DNA of 11,045 nt from CAYPZL01 sp964415045 (GCA_964415045.1 CAYPZL010000182.1:1-11045), one strand, 5' to 3'. Positions 1 to 6,351 are shown, numbered from the stretch's first letter. The notes: a model not told the origin generated them from the sequence alone. Translations and numbers: made by a program.

Positions 1-57
1 GGCTGGTGCGTCGTCTATACAGAAAAACAGGGTAGCGGCATGCAAGTCACGCCCATT

Positions 58-447
58 TCATTTGGCCAGGGTGCAGCCGCCGGTTCCGCAGGGTGTCGCG
101 GTCTGGCCGCCACAGGGCGATGTCGAGGTCGAGCACGGGGTCGCCCCGGCCTTCTCTCGAGTGCAGCCGCCGGCCTGGCTGTCGCAGCCCTGCCTGGCAC
201 AGCCGCTCTGGCAACCCTTGGCCTGACAGCCACTTGCGCATTCCTTGCTGCCGCAGCAGGACTCCCCACTGACCTTGCAGCACAGCGGCGTGCCCTTGGC
301 CGGACACGCGGCGCATTTGGCCTCGGCAGCCACCTCTACCTCGGCGCCGGGCTTATCGGCATAGCCGGCCACCAGCAAGGTCCCGGCCGCCAGGGCCACG
401 ATTGCCACGACCGCCACGATTGGGTTTTGTGTCAGTTTTGCTTTCAT
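58..447 (-). CDS. Small exported cysteine-rich protein (metallothionein-like character), unknown function
   Basis: A 129-residue protein. Residues 2-7 are polar and basic and are followed by a hydrophobic stretch at about 9-28, so it has a signal peptide or membrane anchor; a cleavage after Ala30 (G-Y-A/D) is plausible. The remainder is a low-complexity Gly/Ala/Lys/Thr chain with 16 cysteines between residues 45 and 125. They include CC pairs at 56-57 and 64-65 and a run with regular spacing (C70-x3-C74-x4-C79-x3-C83-x4-C88-x6-C95). There is no lipobox cysteine, so it is not an obvious lipoprotein. I chose the ATG at 447 because GAGGGG (455-460) lies 7 bases upstream; the TTG at 462 has no such site. 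Metal binding or a disulfide-linked surface role are both possible, and I do not recognise a named family. It is divergent from guaB. Confidence 0.6.
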   Translation of the reverse strand: MKAKLTQNPIVAVVAIVALAAGTLLVAGYADKPGAEVEVAAEAKCAACPAKGTPLCCKVSGESCCGSKECASGCQAKGCQSGCARQGCDSQAGGCTREKAGATPCSTSTSPCGGQTATPCGTGGCTLAK

Positions 448-479
448 TCGTGTGCCCCTCAATGATCGTCAGAAAAATA

Positions 480-526
480 CCGATAATTCCGATAACCGGT
501 ACGACCTGCCTAAACTTCCCTAAACT
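480..526. promoter_or_regulatory. Two pairs of short direct repeats upstream of the cysteine-rich gene
   Basis: CCGATAA occurs at 480-486 and again at 489-495 (9-base period). CCTAAACT occurs at 509-516 and again at 519-526 (10-base period, one helical turn). They sit 35-80 bases upstream of the minus-strand start at 447 and about 105 bases before the guaB -35. Helically phased direct repeats can be regulator sites, but no regulator is indicated and the assignment is inference. Confidence 0.25.
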
Positions 527-629
527 ACCCCTCCTTCCCATCCTGTGTTCGCCTCAAAACGGACATTTTCTGCCGTCGCGGGGCTCCGCCAGAAATCCAG
601 GCCTCACGGCGCTCCACCGCCCAAAACAT

Positions 630-658
630 TTGACGCCTCGCCGGCCCCGGATTATAGT
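630..658 (+). promoter_or_regulatory. sigma70-type promoter for guaBA
   Basis: The -35 box TTGACG (630-635) and the -10 box TATAGT (653-658) each match the sigma70 consensus at 5 of 6 positions and are separated by the ideal 17 bases. Transcription would start near 665, giving a leader of about 40 bases before the guaB start at 706. No stem-loop or riboswitch is evident in that leader. Confidence 0.7.
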
Positions 659-705
659 CATCTTTTTAACAAGAAACGGGGGTGGAGATGCCTTTGGAGC
701 CACGA

Positions 706-2184
706 ATGAACACCAAAAAGATTGTTGCAGAGGGCATCACGTTCGACGATGTGCTATTGGTCCCGGCCCGGAGTGATTTCGTGCCCAGCCAGGCCGAAAC
801 CCGCACGAAGGTGACGTCCAACATCGACATCAACATTCCGATCATCTCGGCCGCGATGGACACGGTGACCGAGGCCGCCCTGGCCATCGCCTTGGCCCAG
901 GAGGGCGGCGTCGGGATCATCCACAAGAACCTCTCGATCGAGGCCCAGCAGCGGGAAGTGGCCAAGGTCAAGCGCTCCGAAAACGGCGTCATTCTGGACC
1001 CGGTCACGCTGACGCCGAACGAGCCGGTGCGACGCGCAAAGGAGCTGATGAGAGAGCAGAACGTGTCAGGGATCCCCATCGTCGAGGGCAAGAACAAGAA
1101 GCTGGTGGGCATCCTGACGCGGCGCGACCTGAAATTCCAGATGGACTCCAACGTGTCGATCGGCACGGTCATGACGAAGACGAACCTGATCACCGGCCCG
1201 GCGGACACGCGGCTGGAGGACGCCAAGGGGCTGCTCCAGGAGCACAAGGTCGAGAAGCTGCTGCTGGTCAACGACAAGGGCGAGCTGGCGGGCCTGATCA
1301 CGATGCGCGACATCGACCGGGTGCAGCAGTATCCGCGGGCCGCCCGCGACCAGCGGGGCCGGCTGCGGGTCGGAGCCGCCGTCAGCGTGCTCGACTACGA
1401 CCGCATCGACGCGCTGATCGCCGCCGACGCGGACCTGCTCTGCGTCGACACGGCGCACGGGCACTCGCAGAACGTCGTCGATACCGTCAAGAAGATCAAG
1501 AAGAGCTACGACATCGACGTGATCGCGGGCAACATCGCCACCGCCGACGCCGCCCGGGAGCTCATCGACGCCGGCGCCGACGCCGTCAAGGTCGGCATCG
1601 GGCCCGGAGCCATCTGCACGACCCGGATCATCTCCGGCGTCGGCATGCCCCAGGTCTCGGCCATCATGGACTGCGCCGAGGTGGGCAACAAGCAGGGCGT
1701 CCCGGTCATCGCCGATGGCGGCATCCGGCAGTCCGGCGACATCACCAAGGCGATTGCCGCCGGGGCCTCCACCGTGATGATCGGCTCGCTGTTTGCCGGC
1801 CTGAAGGAAAGTCCCGGCCAGTTGGTCATCTACAAGGGCCGCCAGTTCAAGGAATACCGCGGCATGGGCTCGCTGGGCGCGATGGTCAAAGGCTCGGCCG
1901 AGCGCTACGGCCAGTCCAGCAAGACCGAGGTCAGCAAGCTCGTGCCCGAGGGCGTCGAAGGACGCGTCCCCTACCGCGGAATGCTCAGCGACTTCATCTA
2001 TCAGCTCGTCGGCGGCCTCCGGGCCGGCATGGGCTATTGCGGCGCCCGCAACATCCAGGAGCTGATGAAGAAGGGCCGCTTCGTCCGCATCAGCGCCGCT
2101 TCGGTCGGCGAATCCCACCCCCACGACATTCAGATCACCAAGGAGGCGCCCAATTACTCGGCCAGCCTGCCCTTCGAGGACTGA
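706..2184 (+). CDS. guaB: Inosine-5'-monophosphate dehydrogenase GuaB
   Basis: Catalyses the NAD-dependent oxidation of IMP to XMP in the cytoplasm, the committed step to GMP. The 492-residue product is full length (bacterial enzymes are about 485-500). The N-terminus carries the family signature around FDDVLLVPA, and the TIM-barrel is interrupted by two CBS regulatory domains at about residues 93-205. The catalytic loop GPGAICTTR holds the nucleophile Cys304, and the mobile flap has YRGMGSLGAM plus the ERY motif with the catalytic Arg-Tyr pair, followed by LVPEGVEGRVPY. I chose ATG 706 because GGAG (696-699) is 6 bases upstream and the N-terminus then fits homologues; upstream GTG 682 and ATG 688 are possible alternatives. 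The gene ends with a tandem TGA TAA. guaA follows after 69 bases, so the two are probably co-transcribed. No unusual residues were seen. Confidence 0.97.
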   Translation: MNTKKIVAEGITFDDVLLVPARSDFVPSQAETRTKVTSNIDINIPIISAAMDTVTEAALAIALAQEGGVGIIHKNLSIEAQQREVAKVKRSENGVILDPVTLTPNEPVRRAKELMREQNVSGIPIVEGKNKKLVGILTRRDLKFQMDSNVSIGTVMTKTNLITGPADTRLEDAKGLLQEHKVEKLLLVNDKGELAGLITMRDIDRVQQYPRAARDQRGRLRVGAAVSVLDYDRIDALIAADADLLCVDTAHGHSQNVVDTVKKIKKSYDIDVIAGNIATADAARELIDAGADAVKVGIGPGAICTTRIISGVGMPQVSAIMDCAEVGNKQGVPVIADGGIRQSGDITKAIAAGASTVMIGSLFAGLKESPGQLVIYKGRQFKEYRGMGSLGAMVKGSAERYGQSSKTEVSKLVPEGVEGRVPYRGMLSDFIYQLVGGLRAGMGYCGARNIQELMKKGRFVRISAASVGESHPHDIQITKEAPNYSASLPFED

Positions 2185-2253
2185 TAAGGCCCGCGACCCG
2201 GGCGCCCCGGCGCCGGTGTCACGGAGCCTCGATCACATGCAGTGAGAACTCGT

Positions 2254-3795
2254 ATGATTCGTGAAATGATCGCCATTCTGGATTTCGGCAGCCAGTACGG
2301 ACAACTGATCGCCCGCCGGGTCCGCGAGCGCAACGTCTACTCGCGCATCTGCCCGGCGGACATCGCCGCCGAGGAGCTGGCGAAGATGCCGCTCAGAGGC
2401 ATCATTCTCTCCGGCGGGCCCGCCAGCGTCTACGCGCCCGGCGCCCCCCGCTGCGACGAGAAGATCTTCGACCTGGGCGTCCCGATCCTGGGCATCTGCT
2501 ACGGCATGCAGCTCGGCTGCCAGATCCTCGGCGCCGAGATCGCCGGCGCCGAGAGCCGCGAGTACGGCCGCGCCGGCCTGACCATCCTCGACAAGACCGA
2601 CCTCTTCGCCGGCCTGCCCGACGAGACGCTCGTCTGGGCCAGCCACGGAGACCAGGTCGGCCGCCTCGGGCCCGATTTCGCCACGTTGGCCAGCACCAAA
2701 ACCTGTCCCTACGCCGCGGTGCGCTACCCCAAGAAGCAATTCTACGGCGTCCAGTTTCATCCCGAAGTCAGCCACACGCCCAAGGGCGTCGAGATGCTCA
2801 AGAATTTCCTCTACGACATCTGCCGCTGCACCGGCGACTGGAAGATGAGCGACTTCGTCACCGAGACGGTCAAGAGCGTCCGCGCCCAAGCGGGCGAGGC
2901 CACCGTCATCTGCGGCCTCAGCGGCGGCGTCGATTCCTCCGTCGTCGCCGCCCTGCTGCACGAGGCAATCGGCGACCAGCTCGTCTGCATCCTCGTCGAC
3001 AACGGGCTCCTGCGCCGCAACGAGCGCGAGAACATCGTCTCGACCTTCCGCGACCACTTCCGCATCGACCTGCGCGTCGTCGACTGGTCCGAGCAGTTCC
3101 TCTCGGCCCTGGCCGGCGTGACCGATCCGCAGCAGAAACGCAGGATCATCGGCGCCGAGTTCATCGAAGCCTTCAAATCCGAAGCGGACAAAATCCCCAA
3201 CGCGCGGTTCCTGGCGCAGGGGACGCTGTATCCCGACGTGATCGAATCGGGCTCCAAGGAAGGCAACCCCGCCGCCAACATCAAGCTGCACCACAACGTC
3301 GGAGGCCTGCCCGCCGAGCTGGGCTTCGAGCTGATCGAGCCCCTGCGCGACCTGTTCAAGGACGAGGTGCGGGTCGTCGGCGAGTACCTGGGTCTGCCCG
3401 AGGACATCGTCTGGCGTCATCCGTTCCCCGGTCCCGGCCTGGCCGTCCGCGTCGTCGGCGAAGTCACCCCGCAGCGTCTGGAAGTCCTCCGCGCCGCCGA
3501 CGAAATCCTCATCGACGAGATCAAGGCCGCCGGCCTCTATCGCAGGATCTCCCAGGCCCTGACGGTGCTCATCCCCGTGGCTACCGTCGGCGTCATGGGC
3601 GACGAACGCAGCTACGAGAGCGTCGTCGCCGTCCGCGCCGTCGAGACCACCGATTTCATGACCGCCGACTTCTCCCACATCCCCCACGAGGTCCTCAGCA
3701 CCATCTCCAGCCGCATCATCAACGAAGTCCGAGGCGTCAACCGAGTCGTCTACGACATCTCCAGCAAACCCCCCGCCACCATCGAATGGGAATAA
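2254..3795 (+). CDS. guaA: GMP synthase (glutamine-hydrolysing) GuaA
   Basis: Converts XMP, ATP and glutamine to GMP, completing the branch started by GuaB. The 513-residue product has all three family domains. First is a class I glutamine amidotransferase with the nucleophile Cys82 in GICYGMQ and the partner His169/Glu171 in QFHPE. Second is an ATP-pyrophosphatase domain with the P-loop SGGVDS at 223-228 followed by VDNGLLR. Third is the C-terminal dimerisation domain ending in the typical YDISSKPPATIEWE. Length and domain order are normal. The start is uncertain: GTG 2242, ATG 2254 and ATG 2266 are in frame and none has a strong Shine-Dalgarno. I chose 2254 because GTGAGA lies just upstream and the resulting N-terminal extension is short, as in homologues. 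It is downstream of guaB with no visible terminator between them. Confidence 0.96.
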   Translation: MIREMIAILDFGSQYGQLIARRVRERNVYSRICPADIAAEELAKMPLRGIILSGGPASVYAPGAPRCDEKIFDLGVPILGICYGMQLGCQILGAEIAGAESREYGRAGLTILDKTDLFAGLPDETLVWASHGDQVGRLGPDFATLASTKTCPYAAVRYPKKQFYGVQFHPEVSHTPKGVEMLKNFLYDICRCTGDWKMSDFVTETVKSVRAQAGEATVICGLSGGVDSSVVAALLHEAIGDQLVCILVDNGLLRRNERENIVSTFRDHFRIDLRVVDWSEQFLSALAGVTDPQQKRRIIGAEFIEAFKSEADKIPNARFLAQGTLYPDVIESGSKEGNPAANIKLHHNVGGLPAELGFELIEPLRDLFKDEVRVVGEYLGLPEDIVWRHPFPGPGLAVRVVGEVTPQRLEVLRAADEILIDEIKAAGLYRRISQALTVLIPVATVGVMGDERSYESVVAVRAVETTDFMTADFSHIPHEVLSTISSRIINEVRGVNRVVYDISSKPPATIEWE

Positions 3796-3799
3796 GTCA

Positions 3800-3841
3800 C
3801 GATTGACGATTTGCGATTGACGATTGCGGATTGGCGATTCG
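3800..3841. repeat. 7-bp tandem repeat, six degenerate copies
   Basis: Six consecutive 7-mers of consensus CGATTGN (CGATTGA, CGATTTG, CGATTGA, CGATTGC, GGATTGG, CGATTCG) begin 5 bases after the guaA stop codon. The periodicity is directly visible. No function is indicated; it may mark replication slippage or the edge of inserted repeat sequence. Confidence 0.7.
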
Positions 3842-3849
3842 CCCCTGTC

Positions 3850-3869
3850 ATTCCTGCGCAGGGAGGAAT
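3850..3869. repeat. Short palindromic repeat, ATTCCT-N8-AGGAAT
   Basis: A 20-base element with 6-base terminal inverted repeats and an 8-base centre, followed by CCAGTA. It has the same geometry as the second copy at 4024-4043 and as the dRS3-type repeats known from Neisseria (ATTCCC-N8-GGGAAT). A hairpin is possible. Confidence 0.55.
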
Positions 3870-3917
3870 CCAGTAGTAGCCCACGCGGATTCTTTCACCC
3901 CGAAAAATGACCTTCTG

Positions 3918-3944
3918 CCACAGAGGACACCGAGAACTCCGAGC
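3918..3944. repeat. ~9-base periodic purine-rich repeat, patch 1
   Basis: Three units, CCACAGAGG / ACACCGAGA / ACTCCGAGC, in 27 bases. Related patches occur at 4090-4126, 5300-5353 and, on the other strand, 8043-8074, so this is a dispersed repeat family in this genome. Confidence 0.5.
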
Positions 3945-4023
3945 AAATGATCAATTATCAATAATCCTTGATCAATGCAGAAGACACGGATTAACACCAG
4001 ATTTACACGGATGGGGGCTTTTC

Positions 4024-4043
4024 ATTCCCTCCCAAGCGGGAAT
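4024..4043. repeat. Short palindromic repeat, ATTCCC-N8-GGGAAT
   Basis: This copy matches the ATTCCC-N8-GGGAAT architecture exactly and, like the copy at 3850-3869, is followed by CCAGTA. The 8-base centres differ, so only the ends are conserved. Confidence 0.6.
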
Positions 4044-4089
4044 CCAGTACGGGCCACGGATCACGTGCCACGGACCACAGATGTCAAAC

Positions 4090-4126
4090 CGCAGAGAACG
4101 CCAAGCAACGCAGAGGAAACCGAGAA
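4090..4126. repeat. ~9-base periodic purine-rich repeat, patch 2
   Basis: CGCAGAG/ACGCCAAG/ACGCAGAGG-like units. Bases 4096-4119 match 5300-5323, inside the transposase remnant, at 23 of 24 positions (A/G difference at 4112/5316). That is far closer than the other patches match each other, which suggests a recent common source for these two. Confidence 0.55.
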
Positions 4127-4164
4127 AATAATCAATAGCAAATCATCGATAATCAATTCCAAGC

Positions 4165-4220
4165 GGTCCTTGACCCACGCGGCCCATTGGCTTTTCTTGC
4201 CATCTATCAAGATATCCTGT
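4165..4220 (+). repeat. 56-bp imperfect direct repeat, upstream copy
   Basis: Aligned without gaps to 4974-5029 it matches at 44 of 56 positions, including an identical first 17 bases (GGTCCTTGACCCACGCG), an identical CTTTTCTTGC block and an identical ATCCTGT end. It lies just ahead of the MNT gene, and the partner copy lies just after the HEPN gene. A weak promoter-like pair, TTGCCA (4197-4202) and TACTCT (4220-4225) with 17-base spacing, lies at its end and could drive the toxin-antitoxin pair. Confidence 0.65.
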
Positions 4221-4262
4221 ACTCTATGGCAGAAGCAACGGGATAGCCCGAGGATACCGCTT

Positions 4263-4592
4263 ATGGTAGCGATGAACGACATTCAGGCCGTGGTGGACCG
4301 GATCGCACAGGCGTTCGATCCGGAGCGCGTCGTGCTCTTTGGATCGCATGCGCGCGGCACCGCCACGAAGGATTCAGACGTGGACCTGCTGGTCATCCTG
4401 CCGTTCGAGGGCAAGCCCTTCTGGAAATCACTGGAGATCACCAACTACGTGAATCCTGCTTTCGCCATAGACCTACTGGCACGCCGCCCTGACGACACGC
4501 AACGCCGTTACGCCCAGGGCGACCCACTGATCCGGGAGGCCTTAGACCAGGGACGGGTACTGTATGAACGAAGTCGTGCGAGAATGGATTGA
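4263..4592 (+). CDS. MNT-family nucleotidyltransferase (antitoxin-like partner of HEPN)
   Basis: A 109-residue minimal nucleotidyltransferase of the DNA-polymerase-beta superfamily. The core motif G27-S28-x10-D39-x-D41 is intact (GSHARG at 27-32, DSDVD at 37-41), and Asp70 in AIDLL is the likely third metal ligand, so the active site looks complete. In MNT/HEPN modules this protein is the antitoxin; in the studied MntA-HepT systems it silences the HEPN RNase by adding AMP. I chose ATG 4263 because GAGG (4250-4253) precedes it by 9 bases; ATG 4272 is an alternative, and longer upstream reading runs through repeats. Its 3' end overlaps the HEPN gene by 29 bases, which indicates coupled translation. 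Confidence 0.88.
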   Translation: MVAMNDIQAVVDRIAQAFDPERVVLFGSHARGTATKDSDVDLLVILPFEGKPFWKSLEITNYVNPAFAIDLLARRPDDTQRRYAQGDPLIREALDQGRVLYERSRARMD

Positions 4593-4947
4593 CAAGTCCG
4601 AGGGCGACTATCTGACAGCCACGCGAGAGGTCCATGCCAACCCTCCCAATTACGACGCCGTCTGCTTCCATGCGCAGCAATGCATCGAGAAACTCCTGAA
4701 GGCCGCCCTGATCGCCAAAGAAGAAATGCCGCCGAAGACGCATGACCTCGTGGTCTTGAGCGGCCTGCTCTGCTCCTTGAATGCTCAGTGGCATTGGCCG
4801 ATAGAGGAACTGCGATTGCTGTCGCGCGCAGCGGTCATCTTCCGTTACCCCGGCGAATCAGCGGGCCGAGAGGAAGCTGAAACGGCACTGCATGTATCAG
4901 AGGCGATGAGGGAGCGGTTGCTTTCACTCCTGGCTACATCTTCGTAG
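4564..4947 (+). CDS. HEPN-domain protein (toxin-like partner of MNT)
   Basis: A 127-residue, largely helical protein of the small HEPN family (COG2250-like). Recognisable landmarks are an early E-W-I-D-K-S helix, CFHAQQCIEKLLKA at about 34-47, KTH at 58-60 with a following leucine-rich helix, and RYPGE at 94-98 with a C-terminal E-A-E-T-A helix. HEPN proteins paired with MNT are often ribosome- or mRNA-targeting RNases. The canonical RX4-6H catalytic motif is not visible; the nearest arrangement is Arg102-x7-His110. The protein may therefore be catalytically altered or a variant type. It starts inside the MNT gene (29-base overlap) at an ATG with only a weak GGGACGGG-like site upstream. The module is flanked by two copies of a 56-bp direct repeat. 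Confidence 0.85.
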   Translation: MNEVVREWIDKSEGDYLTATREVHANPPNYDAVCFHAQQCIEKLLKAALIAKEEMPPKTHDLVVLSGLLCSLNAQWHWPIEELRLLSRAAVIFRYPGESAGREEAETALHVSEAMRERLLSLLATSS

Positions 4948-4971
4948 AGCGCCAAGGCAATCCCAGTAGGC

Positions 4972-4986
4972 TGGGTCCTTGACCCA
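4972..4986. repeat. Small hairpin TGGGTC-CTT-GACCCA
   Basis: A perfect 6-bp stem with a 3-base loop, 25 bases after the HEPN stop. It overlaps the left edge of the second direct-repeat copy. It is not followed by a T run, so an intrinsic terminator is unlikely. In the upstream copy the stem is shortened to GGTC/GACC. Confidence 0.4.
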
Positions 4987-5029
4987 CGCGACCGATCCAC
5001 TTTTCTTGCTATCCGTTCAAAAATCCTGT
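4974..5029 (+). repeat. 56-bp imperfect direct repeat, downstream copy
   Basis: Partner of 4165-4220 (44/56 identical, same length, no gaps). It begins 26 bases after the HEPN stop codon. The pair of copies encloses the MNT-HEPN module, like the footprint of a repeat-mediated insertion or excision. Alternatively the module simply landed between two copies of a dispersed repeat. Confidence 0.65.
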
Positions 5030-5041
5030 CACGCGAATTCA

Positions 5042-5159
5042 CATGGTAAGTGCAACACGAGTATAGAAGAGACATCGCGAGTTGAATCCGGTAGCTTGGA
5101 GTTGTTCAAAGACTTCAGACTACGGAGTGCTCGCGATGTCGTACCACCATCTTACCATG
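5042..5159. repeat. Nested inverted repeats around the IS30-type transposase start
   Basis: The outer arms CATGGTAAG (5042-5050) and CTTACCATG (5151-5159) are perfect complements of 9 bases. The inner arms GACATCGCGAG (5071-5081) and CTCGCGATGTC (5130-5140) are perfect complements of 11 bases. The right inner arm contains the transposase ATG (5136-5138), and its GGAG ribosome-binding site (5124-5127) lies in the loop. If transcribed from upstream, the fold would tie up the start codon. Confidence 0.55.
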
Positions 5160-5378
5160 GACGAACGAAATGTCATCTATCGAATGGAATATCAGGGATA
5201 CGGCCAGGCCGAGATCGCCCGTTGCCTGGGTCGTCATCGCAGTACCATCAGTCGCGAGTGCAAACGCAACTGCAACGTCGAGGGCCGCTACGATCCCGGG
5301 AACGCCAAGCAACGCGGAGGAAAACACAAGGCCGCGAAGGTCACGAAGAAGAGCAATCAGCAACCGGCCGGCTCGTGA
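5136..5378 (+). pseudogene. Truncated IS30-family transposase (N-terminal HTH fragment)
   Basis: The 80-residue frame opens with MSYHHLTMDERNVIY and continues with the helix-turn-helix GQAEIARCLGRHRSTISRE, the hallmark N-terminus of IS30-family transposases, which are normally about 310-390 residues. Similarity fades after about residue 55 (GRYDP). From 5300 the DNA is the dispersed ~9-base periodic repeat, so the last ~25 codons are repeat sequence and not transposase. The DDE catalytic domain is absent from the window. GGAG at 5124-5127 is 8 bases ahead of ATG 5136. This is an insertion-sequence relic; the HTH could still be made as a small DNA-binding protein, but nothing shows that it is. 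Confidence 0.8.
5300..5353. repeat. ~9-base periodic purine-rich repeat, patch 3 (breaks the transposase)
   Basis: Units of the ACGCGGAGG / CCGCGAAGG / TCACGAAGA type. The first 24 bases are nearly identical to 4096-4119. It begins where the IS30 transposase similarity stops, so the repeat either inserted there or replaced the rest of the element. Confidence 0.55.
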
Positions 5379-5418
5379 CCGCAAGGCCGTGTTGCACATC
5401 GCATATTAATGCGCCTCC

Positions 5419-6351
5419 TTATCTCGCATCGCGCCCGGGCTCGGAGTTCACTGTGACAGATACAGCGTGGAGTTTCTGGAGAATTCCGAGTGTGAGGGCA
5501 TCATAGTGATTGTAAAAGCACTCTACAAGGAAGACGTGGTCAACATTGTTGCTACTCTTGATCAGCACTTCTTCTGTGCCAATGGGACCTCGTTTGCCAA
5601 AACAAAAGCCCCCAAGCATCTGGAATAGGTCCATTTCATTGACGTCGGAGAAAGCTTCTGCAAAAGATTCGGATCGCAGGAAATACCTGACCGGTGAAAT
5701 CCCGTTTTGGCGTGGCGATTGCGGATGAATACTGACCAAAGCGAAGGCTGGGATGTCTAGCGACTCAATGGCTCGCCACAGTGTCGACGTGATGCTGTTT
5801 CCGTATTTTCGCCCAAGTATGCGAAGCTTTTGGAAAGAAACGGTACTGCTTTGGAGTTCCTCGGCAAAACGCCCCCTAAGGAATAAGAGGCGGCCGGCAG
5901 CGTAATTGGCCTCCGCCTCGATTTTCTGTTCGCAGGCGTAGCTAAGCGTTCTTTTGTGATCTCCATGACTGAGCCACTCATGCCAAGGTACAATGCTATG
6001 GCCAATCTCGTGAGCTTCTCCCCAGCGTTGTTTTAATGACGGCATATCGCGGTCTATGAGAATCCTCTTTCCGTCGGGCAACCACAGAGCATGCAATCGT
6101 CTCTTCTTTATCACGTCCGCCAGAATCGTTGGTCGCTTTATGATCTGTTTTCCTGCGACCCTCATGCGGTGAACAACCTCACGAAGGAGACCATGATCAG
6201 TTGACGAATAGTATCCCTTGTCAAGGCGGAGCAACTCACGCACAACGTTCAAGCTCAGCGGTGGCTCGGGGTTACCGAGATCTGAAAGGACTTTTGCTAC
6301 TTTCTCGTCAATGCTCTGAGCGGTCTTCGGACTGAGGAATATATTCCCCAA
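5419..6351 (-). CDS. ImmA/IrrE-family zinc metallopeptidase (DUF955-like)
   Basis: A 310-residue cytoplasmic protein. The zinc site HEIGH is at 114-118, preceded by R-W-G-E-A, and the downstream E-A-E-A-N-Y-A-A-G-R-L-L (145-156) supplies the third ligand, most likely Glu147. This is the ImmA/IrrE (COG2856) pattern. The C-terminal ~110 residues are not assigned. ImmA-type enzymes typically cleave or antagonise an XRE repressor encoded next door, and here the preceding gene is an XRE regulator only 4 bases away. The start is TTG 6351 with a purine-rich GGAGGGGGG (6360-6368) inside the end of the XRE gene; no in-frame ATG occurs nearby. It is the last gene of the four-gene operon. Base composition is clearly lower in G+C than guaBA, as for its partners. 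Confidence 0.85.
   Translation of the reverse strand: MGNIFLSPKTAQSIDEKVAKVLSDLGNPEPPLSLNVVRELLRLDKGYYSSTDHGLLREVVHRMRVAGKQIIKRPTILADVIKKRRLHALWLPDGKRILIDRDMPSLKQRWGEAHEIGHSIVPWHEWLSHGDHKRTLSYACEQKIEAEANYAAGRLLFLRGRFAEELQSSTVSFQKLRILGRKYGNSITSTLWRAIESLDIPAFALVSIHPQSPRQNGISPVRYFLRSESFAEAFSDVNEMDLFQMLGGFCFGKRGPIGTEEVLIKSSNNVDHVFLVECFYNHYDALTLGILQKLHAVSVTVNSEPGRDAR

Larger units (their letters stand above)
3796..4262. other. Gene-poor repeat-rich intergenic region
   Basis: No convincing gene lies in these 467 bases; the short open frames here are built of repeat sequence and have no ribosome-binding site. The stretch is a patchwork: a 7-bp tandem repeat (3800-3841), two 20-base ATTCC-type palindromes (3850-3869, 4024-4043), and two patches of ~9-base periodic purine-rich repeat (3918-3944, 4090-4126). 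It also holds an ACACGGATTAACACCAGATT-type repeat (3984-4012), AT-rich ATCAAT/ATAATC runs, and the first copy of a 56-bp direct repeat (4165-4220). Confidence 0.75.

Noticed and set aside
40..465. 141-residue plus-strand frame opposite the cysteine-rich gene
   Set aside because: The minus frame has a good ribosome-binding site, a signal peptide and regular cysteine spacing; the plus frame has none of these.
659..705. Riboswitch in the guaB leader
   Set aside because: The leader is only about 40 bases and shows no conserved purine-aptamer elements or paired stems.
1066..2124. 352-residue open frame antisense to guaB
   Set aside because: Same reason: low-complexity Asp/Ala/Gly/Leu composition opposite a certain gene.
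2233..3687. 484-residue open frame antisense to guaA
   Set aside because: It is the mirror of a G+C-rich codon bias in guaA. Its Asp/Gly/Ala/Val-rich composition and lack of domains are typical of such shadows, and GuaA itself is unambiguous.
3907..4131. 74-residue frame in the repeat-rich region
   Set aside because: It consists almost wholly of dispersed repeat sequence and has no ribosome-binding site or motif.
4962..4986. Intrinsic terminator after the HEPN gene
   Set aside because: There are small hairpins (CCCAG/CTGGG and TGGGTC/GACCCA) but no T run after either.
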